Shown in pieces: positions 7,936-17,897 of a stretch of DNA of 64,000 nucleotides (position 1 is the stretch's first letter; every line of letters starts with the position of its first letter). Origin of the DNA: Mycobacteriales bacterium (GTDB lineage Bacteria > Actinomycetota > Actinomycetes > Mycobacteriales > Mycobacteriaceae); NCBI GenBank assembly GCA_012842085.1, contig DUTM01000013.1, positions 124,001-188,000 of the forward strand. The letters run 5' to 3'. The position numbers and the translations under genes are program-made. The notes beneath the pieces are model-generated. The model searched no databases and had not been told where the DNA came from. It worked only from the letters and a program-made list of their open reading frames with translations.

Positions 7936-9220
7936 CCTGCGCCTCCTGTTTCTCTGCAGTGGAGGAGCCCATTGATCGGAGTTTCAGGAAAAGCTCCCGG
8001 AAGGCGGTGTAGTTGGCAATCACTTCAATGTCGCCCGCTGGGCACGTCTTAATTGCTTCCAGACTGTCGTGTACCAAGGTGTGGGGAATGTCTGCATAGG
8101 TGAGGCGCACCGCCAGATCCGTGGCGCGTTCCCCACTGGCAATCACTTCCTGCTCCGAGAAATTCTCGAAAAGCACATCCCACAGCCAACTCAAATCAAT
8201 GCCGTCACCCTGCTGCCCATTCACGGCAATCACTAGGCTGTCGGCGTCTCGGTTCGCCATGTTGAGGGCTTCCTGCCAGCCCGCTGGATTCTTCGCCAAC
8301 AGGAGGCGAATGTTGCGGCCATTCCACTGCATGGTACTGTAGCGGCCGGACACGTCCTCCACTTTTTCGGAGGCGGTGACTGCGGTGTGGGGGCTAATTC
8401 CCATCGCGATGGCGGCCACAATAGCTTGGGCAGCATTCCCGCGATTAGCTTTACCCGGAACGCGCAGCTCCAAAGGCAGCGTGAGTCCGTCCGGTCCGTG
8501 GAAACCTGCGTCATCCACCCAATAGGTGGGGGAGGGGCGCCGGAATTCGCGGCCATCGGCCAGTTTCTCCACCGCATACCAGTCATTGCCGCTGTGCACG
8601 ATGGCAGCGTTATTGCGGGGACTGGTGGTGGCGTCGTTGGACCAGTTGCCGCCAGTGCTCACCCAGATGGTGCGCGGATGGTCGTAGGCGACGGAGGTCA
8701 TCATCATGTCGTCGCAGTTGGCTATCAGCGTGGTCTCCGGGTGGTTGGTGACGGCCGTGCGGAGCCGCTTCTCAATGGTGTTTATTTCCCCTACCCGGTC
8801 GAGCTGATCGCGAGACAGGTTGAGCAGCACCATCACTGTGGGGTGCAGCGTGTCCATGACGTGGGGGACGTGCATTTCATCCACCTCAAGGCAGATGACC
8901 TCATCCTCACTGTCGTCGAGGAGGGCGCTGACGATACCGGCGTCCATATTGTCCCCACCCTCATTCCAGGCCACTCGGTACTTGGTGCCCAGGGCGGTGG
9001 CGAGCATTCGGGTGGTGGTGGATTTCCCGTTGGTGCCGGTGACGAGGACACAGGGGCGGCCGGCAGAGAGTTTGCCCATAATCTGGGGATCGACCTTGAG
9101 GGCGAGGAGCCCGCCGATCATGCCGCCGTCGCCCAGGCGGAGGGTCCGCGATGTCCACCGCGCGGTCTTGGCTACTGCGCGAGCCAGTCTGGCGCGGAGG
9201 CCCAAAGAGGGTGTAGTCAT
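7928..9220 (-). CDS. murT: lipid II isoglutaminyl synthase, Mur ligase subunit MurT
   Basis: The ATP-dependent partner of GatD: P-loop TGTNGKSTT at residues 61-69, central Mur ligase domain (LEVDE, NLSRDQLDR) and C-terminal DUF1727 domain. I place the start at ATG 9220 (430 residues) because a -10 box TAGAAT lies 7 nt upstream and no ribosome site is visible, so translation is probably leaderless. The zinc-ribbon cysteines seen in other MurT proteins appear to be missing: the segment before EFRRPSPTYW contains no CxxC (it reads SPRNNA). Family assignment is firm because of synteny with gatD. Confidence 0.92.
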   Translation of the reverse strand: MTTPSLGLRARLARAVAKTARWTSRTLRLGDGGMIGGLLALKVDPQIMGKLSAGRPCVLVTGTNGKSTTTRMLATALGTKYRVAWNEGGDNMDAGIVSALLDDSEDEVICLEVDEMHVPHVMDTLHPTVMVLLNLSRDQLDRVGEINTIEKRLRTAVTNHPETTLIANCDDMMMTSVAYDHPRTIWVSTGGNWSNDATTSPRNNAAIVHSGNDWYAVEKLADGREFRRPSPTYWVDDAGFHGPDGLTLPLELRVPGKANRGNAAQAIVAAIAMGISPHTAVTASEKVEDVSGRYSTMQWNGRNIRLLLAKNPAGWQEALNMANRDADSLVIAVNGQQGDGIDLSWLWDVLFENFSEQEVIASGERATDLAVRLTYADIPHTLVHDSLEAIKTCPAGDIEVIANYTAFRELFLKLRSMGSSTAEKQEAQDG

Positions 9221-9227
9221 GAGGTTT

Positions 9228-9233
9228 ATTCTA
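9228..9233 (-). promoter_or_regulatory. -10 box of leaderless murT-gatD mRNA
   Basis: Minus-strand TAGAAT lies 7 nt before ATG 9220 with no Shine-Dalgarno sequence between. The rest of 9221-9462 is an AT-rich divergent promoter region shared with the transporter gene. Confidence 0.6.
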
Positions 9234-9462
9234 GATCGTCTGTATGGGGGATGTGCAGGTGGTGGGGAAAGCGGTGTTTCCTCACTGACAAAGACCTGAA
9301 TTGTGTCTTTAGTCACGTTTTTTGGGGATCGAGATCTGATTCAGAGCTCTCGAATCGATTTTATAGCCAATAAACGATAGCGTTAATTCGGATTACCTGG
9401 GAATTAGTTTATTACCTTGGATTATCTAGCTTGTTTATTTAGTCCTTGTGAAAGGGGGCGTC

Positions 9463-11235
9463 ATGGCGAATGTAGTCGAGTGGTTTTCTAACCAGCCATT
9501 GCTCGTACTGATGATCATCATGGCTCTTGGCTATTTCGTCGGCCGTATCCGAATCGGATCCTTCTCCCTCGGTGTTGCGGCTGTTCTATTTGTTGGCCTT
9601 ATTATCTCTGCGGTGATGACGAGCTACGGTCACCCAGTGCAGCAACTAAAGATCTTGTGGATGTTGGGCCTTACGCTCTTCGTCTACACGATTGGTTTGG
9701 ACACTGGTTGGGCGTTCTTCCGCGCATTACGTACGAACGGCTTGGGTCTTAACCTGCTCACTATCGTCATGGTGATCGTAGGTGCCGGCATTACCGTCGG
9801 CCTCGTTGCCCTGTTCAAACTGGAACCAATCACGTCAGCCGGTATGTTCACTGGTGCGATGACTAACACCCCGGCACTTGCTGCGGTCGTGGGCGCCCTC
9901 CCCGGTCTTAAAGAAACCGCTGGTTTGCAGGCGCAGGAAAGCATGGCTGTCGCCCAGTCCCTGCCGACTGTTGGTTACGCCCTCGCATACCCCCTCGGTG
10001 TGCTGGCCTCCATTGCTGCCCTCGCAATCTTCCAAAAGATCTTCCACGTCAACCACCAGGAAGAAGCCGTCAAGGCAGGCCTGGCTGATATTCCGATCTA
10101 CACCCGCAACGTGCTGGTCACCAAGAACGTTCCGCTGCTCATCAGCGACCTGAACGACAAGGTAGGCCACCACATCATCGTCTCCCGTATGCTCACCCCG
10201 GATGCCTACGAGATTGACGAAACCCTCACCGACGCCCACGGCTACCCCGAAGAGGTGCAGGTGAACGCCGGTAAGATGCGTATCGCTTCGGTGCGAGACA
10301 CTATCCAGCCCGGCATGATTGTGTGCCTCACCGGTACTGTGGAAGCGCTCGACGCTGCCGAAGAGTACCTCGGTGAAGAAACTGCAGTTGACCTTGCCTA
10401 CTACGACACCACCTCGGGACTGCGTCGTATGTTCGTCTCCAACCCGAACGTGGTTGGTATTCGCCTCGGCCGCCTCGGCCTGCAGCGTCGCTACGGCATC
10501 CTCATCACCCGCATCCGTCGCGGTGACATGGACGTCGTTGCTACCGATGATTCCCGCCTCGAGCTGGGTGACCGCGTCCGCGTTATTACTTCCCGTGAAA
10601 ACCTGGGCAAGGCTGCCCGCATCCTGGGAGACTCCTACAAGAGCCTCTCCGAGATTGACTTGCTGACCTTTGCTGTTGGTATTACCCTCGGCCTGCTGGT
10701 CGGTAATATCCCCTTCCCGATCCCGGGCGGTGGCGTGCTCGAACTGGGCTCCGCTGGTGGTCCGCTGATCGTGGGCTTGGTGCTTGGTGCACTGGGTCGT
10801 ACCGGCCCGATTGTGTGGCGTATTCCTTACTCCTCGAACCTGACGATTCGCCAGTTCGGTATTACGCTCTTCCTGGCAGCTATTGGTGCCAACGCAGGTG
10901 CGGACTTCTTGAATGCCATCACTAACCCCTCCTCCTTGATGATTATTCTGGGCGGCGCCATCATCACGTTCATCTTGACGGTGCTGATCGCCCTTATCGT
11001 TTACAAGGGATTCAAGCTTCCTTATGGACAAGCTATGGGTGTTGTGGCCGGTATCTTTACCCAGCCCGCAACCTTGGGTTACGCCAATGACCAAACCAAT
11101 AACGATCTTCCCAACACTGGTTACTCCACTGTTTACCCGATGGCGATGATCAGTAAGATCATCGTGGCGCAGTTGCTGATTATCCTGTTGTTGAAGACTG
11201 GTGTCGGTATGTATCCACAATTGATAAACTTGTAA
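9463..11235 (+). CDS. AspT/YidE/YbjL-type transporter with RCK_C domains
   Basis: Membrane protein of 590 residues with the duplicated AspT-antiporter fold: about five helices in residues 5-190 and five more in 400-590. A cytoplasmic insert lies between (about 205-385) with two TrkA-C-like (RCK_C) segments, one around VNAGKMRIASVRDT and one around IRLGRLGLQRRYG. Members exchange organic anions such as aspartate/alanine or succinate; the substrate here is unknown. I start at ATG 9463 because GAAAGGGGG lies 6 nt upstream, not at GTG 9448. It is a single gene with its own terminator. Confidence 0.8.
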   Translation: MANVVEWFSNQPLLVLMIIMALGYFVGRIRIGSFSLGVAAVLFVGLIISAVMTSYGHPVQQLKILWMLGLTLFVYTIGLDTGWAFFRALRTNGLGLNLLTIVMVIVGAGITVGLVALFKLEPITSAGMFTGAMTNTPALAAVVGALPGLKETAGLQAQESMAVAQSLPTVGYALAYPLGVLASIAALAIFQKIFHVNHQEEAVKAGLADIPIYTRNVLVTKNVPLLISDLNDKVGHHIIVSRMLTPDAYEIDETLTDAHGYPEEVQVNAGKMRIASVRDTIQPGMIVCLTGTVEALDAAEEYLGEETAVDLAYYDTTSGLRRMFVSNPNVVGIRLGRLGLQRRYGILITRIRRGDMDVVATDDSRLELGDRVRVITSRENLGKAARILGDSYKSLSEIDLLTFAVGITLGLLVGNIPFPIPGGGVLELGSAGGPLIVGLVLGALGRTGPIVWRIPYSSNLTIRQFGITLFLAAIGANAGADFLNAITNPSSLMIILGGAIITFILTVLIALIVYKGFKLPYGQAMGVVAGIFTQPATLGYANDQTNNDLPNTGYSTVYPMAMISKIIVAQLLIILLLKTGVGMYPQLINL

Positions 11236-11243
11236 TAAAGTAC

Positions 11244-11292
11244 AAAAAAGCGGCGATGGTTTGTTCTCCGGAAAGGCCATCGCCGCTTTTTG
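11244..11292. terminator. strong terminator after the transporter
   Basis: AAAAAGCGGCGATGG pairs with CCATCGCCGCTTTTT; it can act on both strands. Confidence 0.92.
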
Positions 11293-11402
11293 TTTCCATT
11301 TTTTAGCAACTAGTCAATTGCTTTGAAATGGTGTTTGACATGCGGTATACGAAGAAAAGTGGTTTGCTGAAAAGTCTAAATGGCTACTGAATGCGACTCT
11401 CT

Positions 11403-11438
11403 GAACACGTGTTCTCAAAAAGGCATAAAGTGTATAAC
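11403..11438 (+). promoter_or_regulatory. palindrome GAACACGTGTTC and -10 box before the second lipase
   Basis: A perfect 12-bp palindrome (11403-11414) lies at the -35 position of a possible -10 box TATAAC (11433-11438). This leaves about a 120-nt leader to the lipase start. The arrangement fits an operator; the regulator is unknown. The rest of the 330-bp gap 11236-11566 holds only the terminator and a TTGACA without a good -10. Confidence 0.45.
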
Positions 11439-11566
11439 ACACAAACCTAATTGAATCTCTCTACTCGTTTTCTTTGGGTTCACGTTGTTGAGCCAACCGT
11501 AATCGGCGTGTGCTGACGCGGTGCCCAGGCTGCGTGGAGAGATTTGTCCCGAGAGAAAGACTGAAC

Positions 11567-12541
11567 ATGAAACTAGGTCGCATTGCCGCATCATTAGTGT
11601 CCTTGGCCATGGTCGCTGGGCTTGCTTCCCCTGCAGTGGCAGCTCCGGTACCGGAATCCAACACTGATGGATACACCGACGTACGTGCAGACAACGTAAT
11701 GGAGGCGATGTTCTCCGATTACGTGACTCAGGCCCCCAAGGGCGTTAATGATTGGTCATGCAAGCTTACCCCGCAGCATCCCAAGCCGATCATTCTGCTG
11801 CACGGTGCCTACATGAGTACCTACACCGCATGGAGTGACTTCGGCCCGCGCTTGGCTGAGGAAGGCTTCTGCGTTTACTCCATTAACTACGGCCGTGAAG
11901 AAGATTCGGTGTTTGCCAAGCTCTTCGACCTGAACGGAACTGGCGCTATCGACGAGTCGGTCGAACAGGTTAGCGCTTTCGTCAAGGCTGTTGTCGAGTA
12001 CACCGGTGCTGAGAAAGCCACCGTTGTCGGCTACTCCGAAGGTGGCCTCCAGGGTCAGCTCATGCTGAAGCGCTACGGTTCCAAGTACGTTGATCGCTTC
12101 ATCACCATCGGTGGCGTCCAGAAGGGAACCACCCTCCTGGGTATCGCCAAGCTGATCCCGCAGCTGCAGTCTGTGGGCGTTGACGTTACTCCGCTGGTTG
12201 CCTCCATTGGTGGCCAGGGAACCAACGACATGGTTGTTGAATCCGACATTGTGAAGGAAGCCAACGCTGGTGGAGACGTCATTCCGGGCGTCCAGTACAC
12301 CGCCATTTCCTCCAAGTACGACGGTGTTGCTTACCCGCTGGAGAACACCCAGTTCACCCCGGGACCGAACGTTAAGAACATTGTCCTGCAGGACACCTGC
12401 TCCAAGGACTTCTCCGACCACCTCTCCCAGGTTTACAGCGAGCGCGTTTACGCCCTTCTGCTGAATGAACTCTACGGCAAGCAGGTCGTCGAGGTTCCCT
12501 GCCAGGTTGTTCTTCCCTTCCTCGGAACCACCGACAAATAA
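11567..12541 (+). CDS. secreted triacylglycerol lipase, second paralogue
   Basis: Exported alpha/beta hydrolase paralogous to the product at 5220-6272: the same order NDWSC, LLHGAYMSTYTAWS and GYSEGG, with Ser157 as nucleophile and a likely catalytic His in DFSDHLSQVY. The signal peptide is residues 1-26, ending AVAA. I start at ATG 11567 (GAGAGAAAGA upstream) so that the signal peptide is normal; the frame is open further upstream to 11510. Length 324. It has its own terminator and a candidate operator upstream, so it is probably regulated separately. It may act on host sebum or membrane lipids; that is inference. Confidence 0.87.
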   Translation: MKLGRIAASLVSLAMVAGLASPAVAAPVPESNTDGYTDVRADNVMEAMFSDYVTQAPKGVNDWSCKLTPQHPKPIILLHGAYMSTYTAWSDFGPRLAEEGFCVYSINYGREEDSVFAKLFDLNGTGAIDESVEQVSAFVKAVVEYTGAEKATVVGYSEGGLQGQLMLKRYGSKYVDRFITIGGVQKGTTLLGIAKLIPQLQSVGVDVTPLVASIGGQGTNDMVVESDIVKEANAGGDVIPGVQYTAISSKYDGVAYPLENTQFTPGPNVKNIVLQDTCSKDFSDHLSQVYSERVYALLLNELYGKQVVEVPCQVVLPFLGTTDK

Positions 12542-12567
12542 GAATTCCTCTCGTTTGAGGTAGGTCA

Positions 12568-12605
12568 ATAAAAGTGGGCGGCGCAGCAGCGCCGCCCACT
12601 TTTAT
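12568..12605. terminator. bidirectional terminator
   Basis: AAAAGTGGGCGGCG pairs with CGCCGCCCACTTTT around CAGCAG. It serves the lipase (+) and the protease (-), which converge here. Confidence 0.93.
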
Positions 12606-12625
12606 GCCCAAATAGAGTTTTGTGT

Positions 12626-13318
12626 TTAAGCCGCCCCGACCAGCCGTCCTTGTTGAGTGAGGATAGTTTGGATAATCCAGGGCAGTAGGTGGTAGACCTC
12701 CACATAGTTGGCTTTAATACTGTTGTCGGAGCGGGCGCCAGTAGAGGAGAGGATGCCGGTCAGCATTCCTCCCGCCACGAACGGACCACCCGAGTCTCCC
12801 GGCTCTTGGTAGCCCCATTCGCTATAGGTCACGAACATTTTTCCGTGCGCACCCTCAAATTTGCCAATAACTTTGGCGCGCCCAGCACGCAGCGGATAGC
12901 GTCCCATTCCCCACCCGTAAGTGCGTCCCATGGTGTTCTCCGCAACCGGAAAAGGATTCAGCGGTAACACCATTTTGCCGATGGCTGGTTTGGTAAGCCG
13001 CACCAGCGCCGCATCCCATTTCTGGTAGTGGTAGGCGCCCTGGAAAGGTATGGTGTCCCCACCTTCGCTGCCGAAACCAACATTGCCGCGCACATTGTCG
13101 CCATTGCCGACGCAATGTGCTGCCGTCAACACCCAACTGGGGGTGATGAGGGTGCCTGTGCAGAGGGCGCCACCGGACAAAACTTTGGTGACGAACGTAA
13201 AGTTGGGTGCCTTTTCGTCAGTGTTGAGCGCTTGGGCTGAAGGAGCTGCAGTAAACCCAAAGCTGGCGGTGAGTGCGACAGCAAGGACACCACTGGCAAG
13301 TCGGCGTGATAAACGCAT
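12626..13318 (-). CDS. secreted trypsin-like serine protease (S1)
   Basis: Chymotrypsin-fold protease with the whole triad visible: His in LTAAHC, Asp in KWDAALVRL, Ser in PGDSGGPF. A Sec signal peptide (MRLSRRLASG, then a hydrophobic stretch to PSAQA) gives a mature protein of about 200 residues with no propeptide domain. The start at ATG 13318 has GGAAAGG upstream; the open frame continues further upstream without need. Streptogrisin-like and trypsin-like sub-families cannot be separated by eye. It stands alone between two terminators. Confidence 0.88.
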   Translation of the reverse strand: MRLSRRLASGVLAVALTASFGFTAAPSAQALNTDEKAPNFTFVTKVLSGGALCTGTLITPSWVLTAAHCVGNGDNVRGNVGFGSEGGDTIPFQGAYHYQKWDAALVRLTKPAIGKMVLPLNPFPVAENTMGRTYGWGMGRYPLRAGRAKVIGKFEGAHGKMFVTYSEWGYQEPGDSGGPFVAGGMLTGILSSTGARSDNSIKANYVEVYHLLPWIIQTILTQQGRLVGAA

Positions 13319-13444
13319 GGGGAGAACCTTTCCGTAACTATGTGTCAACTCTTGTATAAACCGTGGAAAGGGAGCGTTTGTTCCCGTTTTATCCGACATT
13401 TTCCCAACAATGTTGTCCTAACTTTGCTCGGAAGGTTCCCAAAT

Positions 13445-13484
13445 AAGTAATGTGCCCCAGCAGTTTTGCGGGGCACATTACTTT
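13445..13484 (-). terminator. terminator of leuA
   Basis: AAGTAATGTGCCCC pairs with GGGGCACATTACTT directly after the leuA stop; only a weak T-run follows on the minus strand. Confidence 0.8.
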
Positions 13485-13493
13485 GCTGTCTAT

Positions 13494-15299
<1,806 letters not shown>

Positions 15300-15346
15300 T
15301 TAAAAATCCTGTGTCGTTGGGTTAAAAGAGAATGGAACCGGCACGC

Positions 15347-15393
15347 AAAACCCCGCGGCGGGGAGCCAGTCCTAGAAACGGGCCCCGTCGCGG
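15347..15393 (-). terminator. attenuator hairpin in the leuA leader
   Basis: On the minus strand CCGCGACGGGG (15393-15383) pairs with CCCCGCCGCGG (15363-15353), 10 of 11 positions, and TTTT follows at 15350-15347. The 5' arm begins 5 nt downstream of the leader's Leu codons, so a ribosome stalled there would cover it and prevent termination. Confidence 0.7.
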
Positions 15394-15422
15394 CAACCAA
15401 GTAGTAGCTGTGCCCAACGCAT
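15372..15422 (-). CDS. leuL: leuA leader peptide
   Basis: A 16-residue leader, MRWAQLLLGCRDGARF, contains Leu-Leu-Leu encoded CTA CTA CTT at 15407-15399. CTA looks rare in the surrounding genes. The ATG at 15422 lies 8 nt after the -10 box TATAAA, as expected for a leaderless start; an in-frame ATG at 15428 is too close to the box. The stop lies inside the attenuator loop. Leu-codon leader peptides ahead of leuA are an established attenuation theme in actinobacteria. Low charged leucyl-tRNA would stall the ribosome and allow leuA transcription. Confidence 0.72.
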   Translation of the reverse strand: MRWAQLLLGCRDGARF

Positions 15423-15430
15423 ACGCATAG

Positions 15431-15436
15431 TTTATA
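15431..15436 (-). promoter_or_regulatory. -10 box of the leuL-leuA promoter
   Basis: TATAAA on the minus strand, 8 nt before the leader ATG; no good -35 box is visible. Confidence 0.55.
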
Positions 15437-15555
15437 GCAGCGGTGAGATTTGTGCGAGTACGGCTATCGAATATGGTCCCAAATTCGCACACAGCGTCCA
15501 GCCATAAGTGATGCTATCCACTAATAGGTCAGTAGCAGAGCAGTATCCTGTCCCG

Positions 15556-15561
15556 TAGATT
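15556..15561 (+). promoter_or_regulatory. -10 box, leaderless CDF transporter mRNA
   Basis: TAGATT lies 7 nt before ATG 15569, with no ribosome site between. Confidence 0.5.
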
Positions 15562-15568
15562 GGTAAGT

Positions 15569-16594
15569 ATGAACCTCAAGTCCGTTGACAAAGTTTCCGA
15601 GACAGCGAAGAAACCAGGGAGCCGGCGCACGCTGGTCAAATTTGCCTGGCTGTCCATTGCGGCAGCCATCATTACTATCACGCTGAAAGTTATAGCCTGG
15701 CGAATTACCGGCTCAGTTGGCCTGTTCTCCGATGCGGCCGAATCTTTCGTCAACCTGGTGGCAGCTGTGGTTGCTTTGGTTGTTCTCATCGTGTCCGCGC
15801 GCCCACCAGACGATGAGCACCAGTATGGGCACAGTAAGGCCGAATGCTTTTCGGCAGTGGCAGAAGGCACCATGATTTTTGTGGCGGCTGTCGTCATTAT
15901 CGGATCTGCCATTCACCGCTTTTTCAACCTGCAAGAACTGGACGAGTTGGGGATCGGTTTAGTGGTGTCGGTTATTGCGAGTTTGGTGAACGGGGGTGTC
16001 GCCGCGGTTCTTATCCGTGCCGGCAAAAAGCATCGCTCCATCACGCTGCGGGCTGACGGTAAACATCTGCTCACCGATGTGTGGACGACGGTGGGTGTCT
16101 TGGTGGGCGTCGCCCTGGTCTTTTTGACAGGCTGGCTCTGGCTGGACCCGCTTATTGCTCTTATTGTGGGCCTCAATATTGTGTGGGCTGGTTGGAAGCT
16201 GCTGCGCGAATCCATTAACGGGTTGATGGATGGAGCCATGGAGCCGGAACACGAGCAAGCCTTCCGGGACACTCTTGATAAGTACCGCAATGAGGAAGTC
16301 GACTTCCATGGGATACGCTCCCGTGTCAGCGGTGCAGTGAACTTCGTTGAATGCCATATGTTGGTACCGGGCAAATGGTCAGTGCAGCACGCTTACGAAT
16401 ATGGCGAGCGATTGGAGAGCGAACTGCGGGAGCAGATCCCCGATCTGCACGTATCCATTCGGCTAGAGTCGCGGGAAGATCCCCGCAGCTACCAAGAACG
16501 GTCTCCGCTTGGTTTTGCGGGAGAAATTCCGGAGGACATTATCGACGAAGATGTTGTTGACGAAGAAAGTGTGGACCAATACCTGACTGACTAG
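15569..16594 (+). CDS. cation diffusion facilitator family transporter
   Basis: Proton-coupled exporter of divalent metal ions. It shows the CDF fold with six helices in about residues 25-210; helix 2 carries the metal-site motif LFSDAAESFVNL, and helix 5 carries HLLTDVWTT. A cytoplasmic dimerisation domain follows (residues 215-305) and then an unusual acidic tail, EDIIDEDVVDEESVDQ. The DAAES/HLLTD arrangement (D..E versus H..D) leaves Zn, Fe, Mn and Co possible. The start at ATG 15569 is chosen from the leaderless -10 box. Confidence 0.9.
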   Translation: MNLKSVDKVSETAKKPGSRRTLVKFAWLSIAAAIITITLKVIAWRITGSVGLFSDAAESFVNLVAAVVALVVLIVSARPPDDEHQYGHSKAECFSAVAEGTMIFVAAVVIIGSAIHRFFNLQELDELGIGLVVSVIASLVNGGVAAVLIRAGKKHRSITLRADGKHLLTDVWTTVGVLVGVALVFLTGWLWLDPLIALIVGLNIVWAGWKLLRESINGLMDGAMEPEHEQAFRDTLDKYRNEEVDFHGIRSRVSGAVNFVECHMLVPGKWSVQHAYEYGERLESELREQIPDLHVSIRLESREDPRSYQERSPLGFAGEIPEDIIDEDVVDEESVDQYLTD

Positions 16595-16634
16595 GTGGCA
16601 TTAGGGAAGGCGAAATAGAGGAAAAAGAATTCCC

Positions 16635-17489
16635 TTAAACCGATTCTTCGGCTTCAGCGCGCGAAAGCAGAACCACCGAAACGGCGGCCATAATGGCTGC
16701 CAAAATGGGGATCCAAATAAGGTGTTCGGGGGTTGTGAAACGCTCCTGGAAAACAATCACACCCAGCATGGAAGAAGTCAGGGGACTGGCCACCGTCATC
16801 GCCGGTAAGGATTGCTGGATGGCGCCCGCATTGAAAGCGGCTTGTTGCAGCCAAGTAGCCGCAATAGCGGTAGCGATAATGAGGTAGAGCGAGGAGCCTG
16901 TGACGAGGGCTCGCAATCCGCCTTCCGAAAGTTCCATCACGCCACTTTTTGTAAGAAACGACATGTATCCGTAGGTGAAGCCGGAGGCGGTACCGAGCAA
17001 TAGGGCCCGCTCTTTGCGGAGCCCTTTGCGGGCGAGTCGGATCAGGATCACAACCACGATCAGGCCGACCAGCAGTGACCCTATCCACATTGCCGGATGG
17101 GCTTTGGTGTGGTCGTTGGTGGGGCGTCCCACCACTAGCAGCACGCCCACGCTCACCGTCAGGATGACTGCCCAGAACCACTCTTTTTTGCTGACGGTGC
17201 GGCCTGTGATTTTGGCCGAAAGGGGCATCGCGAAAAAGAGTGACAGTATGGTGATGGGCTGTACTAGCAGAATCGAAGCGAACCGAAGTGCCGCTGCTTG
17301 CAGACCATATCCAACGATGCTGACACCAGCGCCACCCCACCATTTGAGGGAGGTAATAGTGCTGAGGGCTGTGCTTTTAGCGTCGGAGGGGGCAGTTTCT
17401 TCGGCTACAAGATGGCGGATGACGGTGCCGGTGGCAACGACCAAAGCAGACAACAGTGCCAGCGATGCGGCAATGAGTTGGTCTGCCAT
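16635..17489 (-). CDS. DMT-family (EamA-like) membrane transporter
   Basis: A 284-residue protein with about nine or ten hydrophobic helices in two halves, typical of the drug/metabolite transporter superfamily; the second half ends with the EamA-like pattern LGVIVFQERFTTPEHL. Similar proteins occur across Mycobacteriales without an assigned substrate. It is monocistronic and convergent with the CDF gene; no clear terminator separates them. Confidence 0.7.
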   Translation of the reverse strand: MADQLIAASLALLSALVVATGTVIRHLVAEETAPSDAKSTALSTITSLKWWGGAGVSIVGYGLQAAALRFASILLVQPITILSLFFAMPLSAKITGRTVSKKEWFWAVILTVSVGVLLVVGRPTNDHTKAHPAMWIGSLLVGLIVVVILIRLARKGLRKERALLLGTASGFTYGYMSFLTKSGVMELSEGGLRALVTGSSLYLIIATAIAATWLQQAAFNAGAIQQSLPAMTVASPLTSSMLGVIVFQERFTTPEHLIWIPILAAIMAAVSVVLLSRAEAEESV

Positions 17490-17897
17490 AGGGCCTCGAA
17501 ACTTGTCGGATGGAAATACTAGTTGGCGGAAAAGTAACGAATGTTTATTTCCTGGCGCTATGGTGAAAACGCTTGTCTATGGACGTAATCAACTTCAACA
17601 CCTTCATTTGATACTAGTCAGCCAGGGGTCCGCTTTCCAGAATAAGGAGGGGCTTTCTCTGACAGCGGCGGATCAGTGGCATCACATTTATTTTGGACAA
17701 AAGTCTTGGTTTTAGTTGTTGCCACAGAGAAGGTGGAGAGCGGGCATTAAGGCTAAGCTCATTCTTAAGCAATTATTCAAGAGACTAATGTTTTTTGGAT
17801 TTTCTCCCAAAAGCTACAGTTTTCTTTTGCTACCTCCCGTGTCGTGTTGAGCCTCATCGGACTCTCAACGCTCACAAAACCGAAAGGATTAGGTCTA
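17490..17897. other. 408-bp divergent intergenic region
   Basis: It separates the DMT transporter and the secreted hydrolase. The half next to the hydrolase is AT-rich and holds a weak GTTGAG/CTCAAC inverted repeat (about 17845-17870) and GAAAGGA before ATG 17898. I find no gene, RNA or convincing -35/-10 pair. Confidence 0.5.

Noticed and set aside
9835-11280. 481-codon minus-strand frame opposite the AspT-like transporter
   Set aside because: Antisense shadow; composition rich in Gln/His/Asn and no recognisable domain.
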